DNA of 64,000 nt from Rhizobium lusitanum (GCF_014189535.1 NZ_CP050307.1:124001-188000); one strand, 5' to 3'. Counted from the stretch's first letter, positions 1 through 8,681 are shown. Notes: generated by a model not told the origin, from the sequence alone. Program-made: numbers and translations.

Positions 1-2
1 TC

Positions 3-707
3 GGGCAATATCCGAATGGCCCGATCGGCGGGCTTGCGGCAACGCTGATCCTCTCGGTCCTGGCAATCGCCTTTGCCTTTCCGTTTAGCATCCTCCTGGC
101 GCTGGCCCGGCTTTCGAAGTCACCGTTTTTGAGGTGGCCCGTCACCGCGCTGGTTTATTTCACGCGTGGCGTACCTCTGCTGATGCTCATCCTCTGGGGT
201 TATTTCCTCGTGCCCCTGCTGACGGGCGCCGACGTTCCGAGCTTCGTTACCATGCTTGTGACGCTGGTCGTCTATCAGGGCGTTTTCCTCAGCGAAGTCG
301 TGCGCGGCGGCATTCTTGCTCTGGGGCACGGCCAGACGGAAGCGGCCCGGGCGCTTGGGCATGGCTATTTCAATACCATGCGCTACGTCGTCCTGCCCCA
401 GGCGCTGTTCAACGTGATCCCAAGCATCCTTTCTGTTCTGGTGTCGACGATTAAGGACACCACGCTCGGATACGTGATCAACGTGCCGGACCTCACTTTC
501 GCGGCCAACCAGATCAACAACCAGCTTTTGACCCAGCCATTCCAGGTCTTCTTCATCCTGGCGGCCGTCTACTACGTGATCTGCTGGTCATTGACCCAGG
601 TGGCATCGTTTCTGGAGCGGCGGATCACCCGCAAGCGCGCCGGCACGGCCGCACAGAAGCCCGAGAACGTCCTGCAACTCAAAGCTCTTACGGATCAGTC
701 GCTATGA
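3..707 (+). CDS. Polar amino acid ABC transporter permease (5' end outside window)
   Basis: Inner-membrane permease of a His/Glu/Gln/opine-type (HAAT) amino acid importer. The frame is open from base 3, so the gene starts before the window; about 234 codons are visible. Several hydrophobic segments are present. The EAA loop that docks on the ATPase reads EAARALG followed by a conserved LPQA about 12 residues later (around 340-405). The stop overlaps the ATG of the ATPase gene by 4 bases (ATGA), so the two are translationally coupled, and the binding protein follows. The family call is firm; the substrate is not readable from the sequence. Confidence 0.9.
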   Translation, partial: GQYPNGPIGGLAATLILSVLAIAFAFPFSILLALARLSKSPFLRWPVTALVYFTRGVPLLMLILWGYFLVPLLTGADVPSFVTMLVTLVVYQGVFLSEVVRGGILALGHGQTEAARALGHGYFNTMRYVVLPQALFNVIPSILSVLVSTIKDTTLGYVINVPDLTFAANQINNQLLTQPFQVFFILAAVYYVICWSLTQVASFLERRITRKRAGTAAQKPENVLQLKALTDQSL

Positions 708-1468
708 CCCTCACCCAGTCCTCCCAGAATCCGCCCATGATCCGGCTGTCCGGGGTGCGTAAGTCCTATGGCCATTTCGAGGTCCTCAAGGGGATCGATG
801 CCGAGGTGGCGCGGGGCGAGGTTGTCGTCGTCTGCGGCCCGTCCGGTTCGGGAAAATCCACCTTGATCCGGACGGTGAACCGGCTTGAGGAAATCGCCAG
901 CGGATCGATTACCTGCGACGGCAATGACATGCATGGTTCGGTGCCCGCCAGTGAGATGAACCGCCGACGCAGCCGCATCGGTTTCGTGTTCCAGAATTTC
1001 AACCTGTTCCCGCATCTGTCGGTTCTCGACAACATCGCGATGTCGCCGATCCGAGTGAAAGGGGTCGCGCGCGATGTCGCCCGCAGCAAGGCGAAGCAGC
1101 TTCTCGACAGGGTGGGGCTGGCCGACAAGGCAGGCGCTTTTCCCGCCCAGCTTTCCGGCGGGCAGCAGCAGCGGGTGGCGATCGCGCGCGCTTTGGCCAT
1201 GGAGCCGCCGGTGATGCTGTTTGATGAGCCGACAAGCGCGCTGGATCCGGAAATGGTCGGCGAGGTGCTCGCGGTCATGAAGACCCTGGCAGCCGACGGC
1301 ATGACGATGATGTGCGTCACCCACGAGATGGGATTTGCCCGCGATGTCGCCGATCGCGTCTGGTTCATGGATGACGGGCTGATCCTCGAGGCGGCGCCAC
1401 CCAAAGAATTCTTTTCCAACCCGCAACATGCGCGTGCTCAGCGGTTTCTCGCTGATTTGCGGCATTGA
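704..1468 (+). CDS. Polar amino acid ABC transporter ATP-binding protein
   Basis: ATPase subunit (254 aa) of the amino acid importer, GlnQ/HisP family. Walker A is GPSGSGKS (residues about 47-54), the signature is LSGGQQQR and Walker B is [12 protein letters not shown], followed by the switch histidine in CVTHEMGFA. The length is typical for HAAT ATPases. It overlaps the permease by 4 bases and lies 28 bases before the binding-protein gene, giving an operon of permease, ATPase and binding protein. A second ATG about 11 codons in (MIRLSGV) could also serve as start, but the coupled ATG at 704 fits the overlap. Confidence 0.93.
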   Translation: MTLTQSSQNPPMIRLSGVRKSYGHFEVLKGIDAEVARGEVVVVCGPSGSGKSTLIRTVNRLEEIASGSITCDGNDMHGSVPASEMNRRRSRIGFVFQNFNLFPHLSVLDNIAMSPIRVKGVARDVARSKAKQLLDRVGLADKAGAFPAQLSGGQQQRVAIARALAMEPPVMLFDEPTSALDPEMVGEVLAVMKTLAADGMTMMCVTHEMGFARDVADRVWFMDDGLILEAAPPKEFFSNPQHARAQRFLADLRH

Positions 1469-1496
1469 TTTTGTCCAACCCACAGGAGACTTTGCA

Positions 1497-2333
1497 ATGA
1501 ACATGACGTCATGGACCCTAAGCATCGCGCTCGCAACAACAGCGCTGGCCGGGTCGGCGAATGCGGATCAGCTGGCCGATATTATGACGGCGAAGGTGAT
1601 CCGTTGCGGAACCTTTGCCGACGTTCCACCCTTTGCCTCTCCGGACCCGAAAACGCGCGAAATGGTCGGCTTCGACGTCGATCTCTGCGGCGCGATCGCC
1701 CAAGCACTTGGCGTTAAGCCGGAAATCAAGCCGGTTTCCGTCGAAGCGCGCGTTCCCGAAGTCAAGCTCGGTCATGTCGATATCGCCGTTGCCAATCTCG
1801 CCTATACCGTCAGCCGCTCCGAGCAGATCCAGTTCAGCGACCCTTATTACCTGGCTAAGGAAATGCTGATCGTCAAGGTCGGCGATGCCGGCCAGAAGAA
1901 GGCTGATTTTGCCGGCGTTCGCCTGGCATCGACCAAGGGTTCGACCTCGGAACTCTCTATCCGCCTCAACAAGTCGCAGCCGCTGACCTTCCAGGATACG
2001 GGGTCGGCCTATCTTGCCGTCCAGCAGGGCAAGGCCCGCGGCATGGTCGCCAACACGATGACGACGACGAAGATCGTCAATGAATCGAAGACCAAGGGTG
2101 CCGAGATGCGGATGATCGACGAGCCGATGCTCTATCAGCCGATCGGCATCGGTATGAAAAAGGACGAACCCGCGCTGACCGCGAAGATCAATGAAGTCCT
2201 GGTCTCGCTCGACAAGTCCGGTGAGATCAACAAGATCTGGGACAAGTGGCTCGGCCCGAACACCGAGTACAAGATGACCCGCACGGACAAGGTCGTCCCG
2301 ATCACCGAACTGAAATTCGATCCGATCCCGTAA
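1497..2333 (+). CDS. Amino acid ABC transporter periplasmic substrate-binding protein
   Basis: Periplasmic solute-binding protein of SBP_bac_3 type (278 aa). The chosen ATG at 1497 has an AGGAG at 1484-1488 and gives a clean Sec signal peptide ending in GSANA/DQ; an upstream in-frame start at 1428 would lie inside the ATPase gene and spoil the signal peptide. Family features include GFDVDLCGAIAQALG near the N-terminus and AVANLAYTVSRSEQIQFSDPYY, the lobe-1 ligand region. A hairpin lies behind the stop. Placement after the permease and ATPase shows it is the receptor of that importer. The ligand is unknown; the RraA-family gene that follows might act on it. Confidence 0.92.
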   Translation: MNMTSWTLSIALATTALAGSANADQLADIMTAKVIRCGTFADVPPFASPDPKTREMVGFDVDLCGAIAQALGVKPEIKPVSVEARVPEVKLGHVDIAVANLAYTVSRSEQIQFSDPYYLAKEMLIVKVGDAGQKKADFAGVRLASTKGSTSELSIRLNKSQPLTFQDTGSAYLAVQQGKARGMVANTMTTTKIVNESKTKGAEMRMIDEPMLYQPIGIGMKKDEPALTAKINEVLVSLDKSGEINKIWDKWLGPNTEYKMTRTDKVVPITELKFDPIP

Positions 2334-2342
2334 TTTTATGAA

Positions 2343-2403
2343 TGGGGCGCGAATGCCCCAGCGCTCTTGGCGATACGGCCGGCTTCTTGCCGCGCCGTAT
2401 CGC
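2343..2403 (+). other. Two intercistronic hairpins behind the binding-protein gene
   Basis: Two inverted repeats follow the stop at 2333: TGGGGC/GCCCCA (2343-2348/2355-2360) and the longer GCGATACGGC/GCCGTATCGC (2370-2379/2394-2403, 10 bp perfect). Neither has a T-run. Such structures behind binding-protein genes often stabilise the upstream mRNA segment or give partial termination. Their position also argues that the downstream gene starts at the GTG near 2475 and not in this segment. Confidence 0.6.
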
Positions 2404-2474
2404 GACCACGCGACGTTTTCAGCCTGCCCGATGAAGCAGGCGTCCAATTGCTAATTTGTCTGGAGGACCATGAA

Positions 2475-3149
2475 GTGGTGATACTGAAGCAGAAGATCGA
2501 TCGTCCCAGCCAGGAAGAGATCGCGGCCATCGCGAAATTTTCGCCGGCGACCCTTCACGAAGCTCAAGGACGTCGTGGTGCTTTGTCTTCGCGGTTGAAG
2601 CCGATCGATTATCGGATGAAGCTCTGCGGCCCCGCCTTCACCGTCAAATGCGCGCCGCGCGACAACATCATGCTTCAGGTGGCGATCAACTACGCGCAGC
2701 CCGGCGATATCATTGTCGTCTCCGCCGGCGAATATGAAGAGGCTGGCTCGTTCGGCGATGTGCTCGCCAATGCCTGCCTCGCCAAGGGCATTGGCGGACT
2801 GGTGACCGACACGGGCGTGCGTGACACGCTACAACTGCGCGATCTGGGCTTCCCAGTCTTTTCGCTCAGCGTCTGCATCAAGGGTACCGTCAAGGAAACG
2901 CTCGGCGCCACCAACGAGCCGATCCTGATCGGTGACGAGATCGTCCATCCGGGCGACATCATCGTCGGTGATGCCGACGGCCTGGTCGTCGTGCGCAAGT
3001 CGGAAGCTGTCGAGGTCGCGAAGCTGGCGCAGGCCAGAGAGGATGCCGAAGCGGGCTACATCGCCGCATACAAGGCCGGAAAGTCGGTGGTCGAAGTCAG
3101 CAATCTCGAAGCCGTGCTGAAGGCCAAGGGCCTGGTGATCGAAGGCTGA
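2475..3149 (+). CDS. RraA / HMG-CHA aldolase family protein
   Basis: Member of the RraA-like fold that includes 4-hydroxy-4-methyl-2-oxoglutarate/4-carboxy-4-hydroxy-2-oxoadipate aldolase and oxaloacetate decarboxylase. The core IGGLVTDTGVRD (roughly residues 108-119) carries the Arg-Asp pair that in characterised aldolases binds substrate and divalent metal. I chose GTG at 2475 because GGAGG (2462-2466) sits 8 bases before it and the 224-aa product has the usual family length; the frame is open further upstream but there it runs through a hairpin. The next in-frame GTG at 2478 is equally possible. A strong terminator follows. Substrate unknown; aldolase or decarboxylase of a 2-oxo acid is the likely activity. 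Confidence 0.82.
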   Translation: MVILKQKIDRPSQEEIAAIAKFSPATLHEAQGRRGALSSRLKPIDYRMKLCGPAFTVKCAPRDNIMLQVAINYAQPGDIIVVSAGEYEEAGSFGDVLANACLAKGIGGLVTDTGVRDTLQLRDLGFPVFSLSVCIKGTVKETLGATNEPILIGDEIVHPGDIIVGDADGLVVVRKSEAVEVAKLAQAREDAEAGYIAAYKAGKSVVEVSNLEAVLKAKGLVIEG

Positions 3150-3158
3150 AAAGCCAGG

Positions 3159-3196
3159 GCCTGCCGCTCGCTAGGCGCGGCAGGCCTCATTCTTCT
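3159..3196 (+). terminator. Rho-independent terminator
   Basis: Perfect 9-bp inverted repeat GCCTGCCGC (3159-3167) / GCGGCAGGC (3177-3185) with a 9-base loop, followed by the T-rich stretch ctcattcttcttt. It lies between convergent genes and ends the RraA transcript. Confidence 0.75.
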
Positions 3197-3241
3197 TTGA
3201 CGTGAGATGGAGGCGTGCGGGCGCGCCAGACCTCATGCGAC

Positions 3242-4150
3242 CTAAGCGTTCGTTCCCGGCAGCCCGAAAGCCTGTTGGAAATATCGCCTGAAGGCCAGCA
3301 TCTGTGGCGAGAATTCGCTGTTGGCCCGCCATGCCAGCCCGACATCCATCGGCGGAACGGGATCCTGGATATTGACCGTCTCGATGCGCCGGCCTTCCAG
3401 CGACCAGGGTCTGTGAACCATATCGGAGAGGATGGCGACGCCAAGGCTGTTGGCGACCATGGAGCGGACCGCTTCGATGGAGCTCGTCCGCAGCAGGACC
3501 TTGGGCTGATAGGGAGTGCCGCTCCAGTATTTCAGCGACGAGTGCGCCGCCTCGTCGACTGTCAGCATAATATAGGGCTCCTCGGCGATCTCGCGAAGGC
3601 CGACGCCGTCGCGTCTCAACAGATTATGTTGCGCGGGCACCCAAAGGCGTCGAACGGAACTCAAGAGCGTCTCCGTAGTCAGCATCGGGTTCAGGATATT
3701 CGAGGTCAACAGCACGGAAATATCGTAGCGGTTGGACAGCAGCCCTTCCTCGATGGTCTCGCGATTGACCTCATAGAGTTGGATGCGCAGCCGCGGATAC
3801 AGGCGCCGCATGCGTTCGATGTGAAGAGGCAGGAAGTATCCGATCACCGTATAGGTCGCGGCGACGACCAGCTCGCCTTCGATATCGCTGCTGACGAGAT
3901 TGAGATGGGTGGCCTCGTCGACCTTTGCTAATATTTCATAGGCATGGGAGAGAAACTGCCGGCCGGCGGCCGTTAACTCCATTCCCTGCGGGGTTCTGTT
4001 GAACAGCATGACGCCCACGGTCAGCTCGAGATCCTTGATCGCCGCAGTCACCGCAGATTGCGAGATCGAAAGGTTCATCGCGGCGAGGGAGATCTGACCG
4101 TATTCGGCGGTCGCGACGAAGTATCGAAGCTGGCGCAGGCTGAGGCTCAT
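3242..4150 (-). CDS. LysR family transcriptional regulator
   Basis: LysR-type regulator (302 aa): N-terminal winged HTH (MSLSLRQLRYFVATAEYGQ, then the recognition region ISQSAVTAAIKDLE) and a C-terminal periplasmic-binding-like effector domain. It is transcribed away from the pxp operon, with a 277-bp AT-rich control region between them that contains dyads. LysR proteins usually control the divergent operon, so a role in inducing 4428-8681 by its substrate (for example a lactam) is likely but inferred. The start ATG at 4150 gives the standard LysR N-terminus. Confidence 0.92.
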   Translation of the reverse strand: MSLSLRQLRYFVATAEYGQISLAAMNLSISQSAVTAAIKDLELTVGVMLFNRTPQGMELTAAGRQFLSHAYEILAKVDEATHLNLVSSDIEGELVVAATYTVIGYFLPLHIERMRRLYPRLRIQLYEVNRETIEEGLLSNRYDISVLLTSNILNPMLTTETLLSSVRRLWVPAQHNLLRRDGVGLREIAEEPYIMLTVDEAAHSSLKYWSGTPYQPKVLLRTSSIEAVRSMVANSLGVAILSDMVHRPWSLEGRRIETVNIQDPVPPMDVGLAWRANSEFSPQMLAFRRYFQQAFGLPGTNA

Positions 4151-4427
4151 CGTCTTTTCCCCTATCGGTTAATCTGAAAAATTCACTCATTAAATCAGAT
4201 ATCGCCGCCACAACTGCGGGCGAGCAACGATGGATTTCGATGCAATATGACTAACTATGTGAATTTAAACGAATAATTTTGATGGTTTTTTATGCGCTGA
4301 TATCAATTTATCAGATAATGATATATTGAAGATTGTATTTTTCAAATCCTATTTTTCCTCCTAGCGTTTCGTCGCAGTCGCAGTCGCAGTCGCAGCCGCA
4401 GCGGAGAACAGGCATGAGGAAATACGC
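4151..4427. promoter_or_regulatory. Divergent LysR/pxp control region
   Basis: A 277-bp AT-rich region between divergent transcription units. It holds the dyad ATCTGA (4172-4177)/TCAGAT (4195-4200) next to the LysR gene, another TCAGAT at 4311-4316, and ATATCA (4300-4305)/TGATAT (4319-4324) with 13 bases between arms. The spacing fits LysR-type operators. No promoter hexamers stand out clearly. Confidence 0.5.
4372..4401 (+). repeat. Hexanucleotide tandem repeat TCGCAG x4 plus one variant
   Basis: Four perfect copies of TCGCAG (4372-4395) followed by CCGCAG (4396-4401), lying 26 bases before the predicted TTG start of pxpA, in its 5' leader and just ahead of its ribosome-binding site. It is not within a recognisable coding region. 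Confidence 0.85.
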
Positions 4428-5228
4428 TTGAAAGAAGTCGTCGACATCAATTGTGATATGGGAGAGGCCTTCGGCCGGTGGCGTATCGGTGATACGCGCG
4501 ACGAGCATCTCATTCCATTGATCAGTTCCGCCAATATCGCCACCGGCTTTCATGCCGGTGACCCGAATCTCATGGACGAGACGGTGCGCATGGCGGCCGA
4601 ACATGGCGTCGGTGTGGGCGCACATCCGGGCTACAACGATCTGCAGGGCTTCGGCCGGCGGAAAATGAACGGGACCAGCAAGGAGATTGTCAACGACCTG
4701 GTCTATCAGGTTGGTGCGCTTCGCGAGTTTGCCCGTCGCTACGGCGTGCCGGTCCAGCATGTGAAGCCGCATGGCGCGCTTTATATGGAACTGGCGGCCA
4801 ACACCGAGCTATCCCGGATTTTCATCCAGTATATGCGCACGGTGGCGCCGAATACGCCGGTCTTCTGCATGGGGCGCTCGGCAACGCATATTGCTGCCCA
4901 GGAAGTCGGACAGCCGACGGTGCGCGAGTTCTACGCGGATCGCGACTATGGCGACAATGGCTGGATCGTTTTCACCCGCGACGCGGGCCGTCCCGATCCC
5001 AAGGCCGTTGCGATGAAGGTTCTGCGGGCCTGCATCGAAGGAAAGGTCCGCACGGTGACCGGAGCTGACATCGATATCGAGTTCGAATCCGTCTGTTTTC
5101 ACTCGGACACGCTGGGAGCGCTGGAGATCGCCCAAGAAATACGGGCGGCCCTTGTCGGTGGGGGGCTCCGGATCGCACCCGTTTCCCAATTCCTGAACAA
5201 CGAGATAGCGCGGAGGCCACATGAGTAA
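4428..5228 (+). CDS. pxpA: 5-oxoprolinase subunit A (LamB/YcsF family)
   Basis: LamB/YcsF family protein (266 aa), the PxpA component of the bacterial 5-oxoprolinase that opens pyroglutamate to glutamate at the cost of ATP. Family motifs are [13 protein letters not shown] at the N-terminus, [11 protein letters not shown] (usually NIACGFHAGDP, so Cys is replaced by Thr) and [15 protein letters not shown]. The start is a TTG at 4428 preceded by GAGGA (4416-4420, 7 bases away); the nearby ATG at 4414 is out of frame and hits a stop at once. The stop TAA lies inside the next gene (8-base overlap). It heads a five-gene coupled operon with biotin-enzyme subunits, so the substrate may be a lactam or amide other than 5-oxoproline. 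Confidence 0.88.
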   Translation: MKEVVDINCDMGEAFGRWRIGDTRDEHLIPLISSANIATGFHAGDPNLMDETVRMAAEHGVGVGAHPGYNDLQGFGRRKMNGTSKEIVNDLVYQVGALREFARRYGVPVQHVKPHGALYMELAANTELSRIFIQYMRTVAPNTPVFCMGRSATHIAAQEVGQPTVREFYADRDYGDNGWIVFTRDAGRPDPKAVAMKVLRACIEGKVRTVTGADIDIEFESVCFHSDTLGALEIAQEIRAALVGGGLRIAPVSQFLNNEIARRPHE

Positions 5229-5463
5229 GCTTGAGATCAAATCGCCCCTTCCGGGAACTTTCTATAGGGCTTCCTCTCCAGACGTGCCGGTCTTCAAGGC
5301 AGATGGCGATGCCGTTTCAGCCACCGATACGATCGGCCTTATCGAGGTCATGAAGACCTTTCAACAAATTCCCGCCGGCCTCGACGGCAAGAACATCAAG
5401 TTTCTCGTCGACAACGAAGAGCCCGTCATGGCTGGGCAGGTCATCGCGGAGGTCGAGGAATGA
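5221..5463 (+). CDS. Biotin carboxyl carrier protein (short biotinyl domain)
   Basis: An 80-aa stand-alone biotinyl/lipoyl domain. The biotinylation motif is IEVMKTF with the acceptor lysine at about residue 45, 35 residues from the C-terminus as usual. It lacks the long N-terminal extension of AccB, so it resembles the carrier domain at the end of urea carboxylase or the small carriers coded beside PxpABC. Overlaps pxpA by 8 bases and the biotin carboxylase by 4 (ATGA), so the subunits should be made in fixed ratio. Expected role: carry carboxybiotin from the biotin carboxylase to a carboxyltransferase-like subunit. Confidence 0.88.
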   Translation: MSKLEIKSPLPGTFYRASSPDVPVFKADGDAVSATDTIGLIEVMKTFQQIPAGLDGKNIKFLVDNEEPVMAGQVIAEVEE

Positions 5464-6845
5464 CTATCCGGTCCGTACTCATCGCCAATCGCGGTGAAAT
5501 CGCCGTGCGGATCATCAAGGCGGCAAAGGCACTCGGCATTCGCACGGTCCAGGTCCATAGCGCCGCCGACGCGGATATGCTGGCGGTCAGGCTTGCGGAC
5601 GAGGCGATCGATATCGGGTCGCCGGCGCCGAAAAAATCCTACCTGAATATCGAGGCGGTGATCGCCGCCGCAAAGGCATCCGGCGTCGATGCCGTGCATC
5701 CGGGCTACGGCTTCCTCTCCGAAAACGGCGATTTCGCCGACGCCGTCGAGGCGGCGGGCATGATATTCATCGGCCCTTCCGGCGATGCGATCCGCATGCT
5801 GGGCGACAAGGTGGCGGCGCGGCAGGTTGCGGCAAAAGCCGGCGTTCCGACGGTGCCTGGAAGCGACGGGCGGGTGGCGGGGCTTGACGAGGCGCGGGCG
5901 CTGGCGGCAACGACAGGCTTTCCGGTGATGATCAAGGCGGCGGCCGGCGGCGGCGGGCGCGGCATTCGCATCGTCGCTGATATCACCGAGCTGGAGCAAC
6001 AATTTCCGCTTGCCTCGGCCGAGGCGCTTGCCGCCTTCGGCGACGGTGGCCTCTATATGGAAAAGGTCATCACCCGCGCCCGGCATGTCGAAGTGCAGAT
6101 CTTCGGCGACGGGCAGAATTTCGTGCATTTCTTCGAGCGCGAATGCTCGCTGCAGCGCCGGCGCCAGAAGGTCTGGGAAGAGGCGCCTGCCTTCCTCCTG
6201 CCCGCCACTGTACGCGAGCGGCTTTGCGGTAGCGCCGTGGCGCTCGCCCGCGAGGTCGGTTATCGCGGCGCCGGCACGGTGGAATATCTCTATGATGACG
6301 AGACGGGTGACTTCTATTTCATAGAGGTCAACACCCGCATCCAGGTGGAACATCCGGTCACCGAGATGATTACCGGTTTCGACCTGGTTCAGGAGATGTT
6401 CAAGGTGGCGGGCGGCACGGCCCTTTCGGTATCGCAGGGCGATATCAGGGCGAGCGGTCACGCGATCGAGTGCCGCATCAACGCCGAGGACCCATTCAAG
6501 GCGTTCCAGCCGTCACCGGGAACGATCACGAAACTCTCCGTTCCCGAGGGCGAAGGCATAAGGTTCGATACGATGCTTTATGAGGGCTACACGATCCCGC
6601 CCTTCTACGATTCCCTGCTTGGCAAGCTGATCGTGCACGCCGAGACGCGCGATGCCTGCCTTGCAAAGCTAGGCCTCGCGCTCCAGGCGCTCGCCATCGA
6701 GGGTGTGCCGACCACGGTGCCGTTGCATCTGGCACTGGCGCGCGATGCGAGGGTCGCCAACGGCCTATTCCATACCCGCTTTCTCGAACACTGGCTGGAC
6801 AATGATTTCGCTGCTCTCGCCGGCCGGACCCAGGAGGTTGCCTGA
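5460..6845 (+). CDS. Biotin carboxylase subunit (AccC-like)
   Basis: ATP-grasp biotin carboxylase (461 aa) that carboxylates biotin with bicarbonate and ATP. Visible motifs are IANRGEIAVRII at the N-terminus, VHPGYGFLSEN, the glycine-rich ATP loop KAAAGGGGRGIRIV (about residues 159-172), and the catalytic block VNTRIQVEHPVTEM. The C-terminal domain ends normally (YDSLLGKLIVH). It is encoded apart from fatty-acid genes and between a small carrier and pxpB/pxpC, so it is more likely part of a dedicated amide/lactam enzyme than of acetyl-CoA carboxylase. The stop TGA shares bases with the next ATG (TGATG). Confidence 0.9.
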   Translation: MTIRSVLIANRGEIAVRIIKAAKALGIRTVQVHSAADADMLAVRLADEAIDIGSPAPKKSYLNIEAVIAAAKASGVDAVHPGYGFLSENGDFADAVEAAGMIFIGPSGDAIRMLGDKVAARQVAAKAGVPTVPGSDGRVAGLDEARALAATTGFPVMIKAAAGGGGRGIRIVADITELEQQFPLASAEALAAFGDGGLYMEKVITRARHVEVQIFGDGQNFVHFFERECSLQRRRQKVWEEAPAFLLPATVRERLCGSAVALAREVGYRGAGTVEYLYDDETGDFYFIEVNTRIQVEHPVTEMITGFDLVQEMFKVAGGTALSVSQGDIRASGHAIECRINAEDPFKAFQPSPGTITKLSVPEGEGIRFDTMLYEGYTIPPFYDSLLGKLIVHAETRDACLAKLGLALQALAIEGVPTTVPLHLALARDARVANGLFHTRFLEHWLDNDFAALAGRTQEVA

Positions 6846-7720
6846 TGCCCGCACGCTATACATTCGGAGGTGACGAACATCTCTTCGTCGAATGCAGCGA
6901 TGAGATGTCGCTTGAGGCTTTCTTCAAGAGCCTGTCGATGGCAACCGGCGTTCGTGATAGCGCCATCAAGGGCGTCACTGAAATCTGCCCGGCGAACGCC
7001 TCCTTTCAGGTCAAGTTCAACCCGGACCTGATCAAGCCAGACGACCTTCTCAAGGAGGTGCGGGCGATCGAGGGGGCGGCCGAAAAGGCCGAGCCGGTGA
7101 TCAAGACGCGCATCGTCGAAATTCCGGTCTTCTACAACGACCCTTGGACGCATGAGACCCTGATGCGCTTCCGCGAGCGCCATCAGGAGCCGTCCGGCAC
7201 CGATCTCGATTATGCCGCCGGGATTAACGGTTACGGCGCGGTCGACGATTTCATCGCTGCTCACGCCGGCTCGCCTTGGTTCGTCTCCATGGTCGGCTTC
7301 GTCGCCGGTCTGCCGTTCATGTACCAGATGGTCGAGCGTCAGCGGCAGATCGAGGTCCCAAAATATCTGCGTCCCCGCACCGATACGCCGCGACTGACGG
7401 TCGGTCATGGCGGCTGCTTCGGCTGCATCTATTCGGTGCGTGGCGCGGGCGGCTACCAGATGTTCGGGATCACGCCGATGCCGATCTTCGATCCGACGCA
7501 GACGACGAGCTATCTCCGAGACTTCATGGTGTTCTTCCGCCCGGGCGATATCGTCAAGTTCAAGCCGATCGATCGCGACGGCTACGACAAGGCCGTCGAG
7601 GAGGTCGACAAGGGCCTGTTCAGCCCGCCGATCCGCGAGGTCAGCTTCGATCTCAGGCAATACCAGACCGATATCGACGGCTACAATGCCAAGCTGGAGG
7701 GCGTGCTTTATGGCCATTAA
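6845..7720 (+). CDS. pxpB: PxpB-like subunit (KipI / allophanate hydrolase subunit 1 family)
   Basis: Carboxyltransferase-domain subunit 1 family (291 aa, longer than the roughly 220-240 aa of ordinary PxpB). The core differs from typical PxpB: in place of the usual GSVGIAGxQTGIYP block it has GHGGCFGCIYSVRGAGGYQM followed by FGITPMPIFDP and, further on, RPGDIVKFKPI. The GGYQ...TP.PI and RP.D...F.P pattern is closer to the carboxyltransferase half of urea carboxylase. Together with the adjacent carrier and biotin carboxylase this suggests a biotin-dependent reaction. Gene coupling is tight on both sides. Family call is firm, exact reaction is inferred. Confidence 0.8.
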   Translation: MPARYTFGGDEHLFVECSDEMSLEAFFKSLSMATGVRDSAIKGVTEICPANASFQVKFNPDLIKPDDLLKEVRAIEGAAEKAEPVIKTRIVEIPVFYNDPWTHETLMRFRERHQEPSGTDLDYAAGINGYGAVDDFIAAHAGSPWFVSMVGFVAGLPFMYQMVERQRQIEVPKYLRPRTDTPRLTVGHGGCFGCIYSVRGAGGYQMFGITPMPIFDPTQTTSYLRDFMVFFRPGDIVKFKPIDRDGYDKAVEEVDKGLFSPPIREVSFDLRQYQTDIDGYNAKLEGVLYGH

Positions 7721-8681
7721 GGTTCTTCATCATGGCCTGGCGACCACCGTCCAGGATCTGGGCCGGCCGGGCTATTTCCACCTCGGCATTCCCATCGGCG
7801 GGGCGATGGACCGCTACGCCATGCGCGCGGCAAACTTGCTCGTCGGCAATGACGAGGGTGCTGCGGGCCTTGAGGCTGTGTTTATGGGGCCGCAGCTGGA
7901 GTTCTCGGATGACGCCGTGATCGCGGTAAGCGGCGCCGATATGCCGGCCAAGATCGACGGCGTCGCCCAGCCGGGATGGACCGCGCTGACGATCAAGGCC
8001 GGTCAGGTCCTGAGCTTCGATTTCCTGAAGTCCGGGGCGCGCATCTATATCGCGGTATCGGGCGGCATCGACGTGCCCATAGCGCTCGGTAGCCGGTCGA
8101 CCTATCCGATCGGCGCGCTCGGCGGCTACAAGGGCAGGGCGCTGGCGGTGGGCGACGAGCTCCCGGTCGGGCAAGGTTCCGTGGTGAAAGAAGGCAAATC
8201 GGTCGAAGAGGGCCTACGCCGCACTCCGGGCACGCCGGCTGAGCTTCGGGTCTTGCCCGGGCTCTACTGGGATCGTCTGACGGATGAGGCCAAGCAGAGC
8301 TTCTTTGCCGATCCATGGAAAGTCGCGCCCGAAGCCGACCGTATGGGCTATCGGTTCCGCGGCGGCCGCAAGCTCGAATTTGTCGAGCGCAAGCAGCCCT
8401 TCGGCGCTGGTTCGGATCCATCCAACATCGTCGACAGTTGCTATCCCTACGGCTCGATCCAGGTGCCCGGCGGTACCGAGCCGATCATTCTGCACCGTGA
8501 TGCCGTCTCCGGTGGCGGCTATTTCATGCTCGGCACGGTGATTTCGGCCGACATGGATCTGATCGGGCAAATGCAGCCGCATACGCCGACCCGCTTCGTC
8601 GAAGTGACGATGGAACAGGCGCTTGCGGCAAGGGCAGAGCGGCAGGCGCTGATCGAGCGCATGCGCGCCTCCCTGATCTGA
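7710..8681 (+). CDS. pxpC: PxpC-like subunit (KipA / allophanate hydrolase subunit 2 family)
   Basis: Biotin-dependent carboxyltransferase/KipA family protein (323 aa). Hallmarks: VQDLGRPGYFHLGIPIGGAMD at residues about 14-34, then IAVSGAD, IYIAVSGGIDVP, and a C-terminal block with NIVDSCYPYGSIQVPGGTEP. The ATG at 7710 overlaps the pxpB stop by 11 bases; an upstream extension of the frame lies wholly within pxpB and is not used. It forms the second half of the carboxyltransferase-like unit with PxpB. Last gene of the operon; no clear terminator follows before the convergent GntR gene. Confidence 0.87.
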   Translation: MAIKVLHHGLATTVQDLGRPGYFHLGIPIGGAMDRYAMRAANLLVGNDEGAAGLEAVFMGPQLEFSDDAVIAVSGADMPAKIDGVAQPGWTALTIKAGQVLSFDFLKSGARIYIAVSGGIDVPIALGSRSTYPIGALGGYKGRALAVGDELPVGQGSVVKEGKSVEEGLRRTPGTPAELRVLPGLYWDRLTDEAKQSFFADPWKVAPEADRMGYRFRGGRKLEFVERKQPFGAGSDPSNIVDSCYPYGSIQVPGGTEPIILHRDAVSGGGYFMLGTVISADMDLIGQMQPHTPTRFVEVTMEQALAARAERQALIERMRASLI

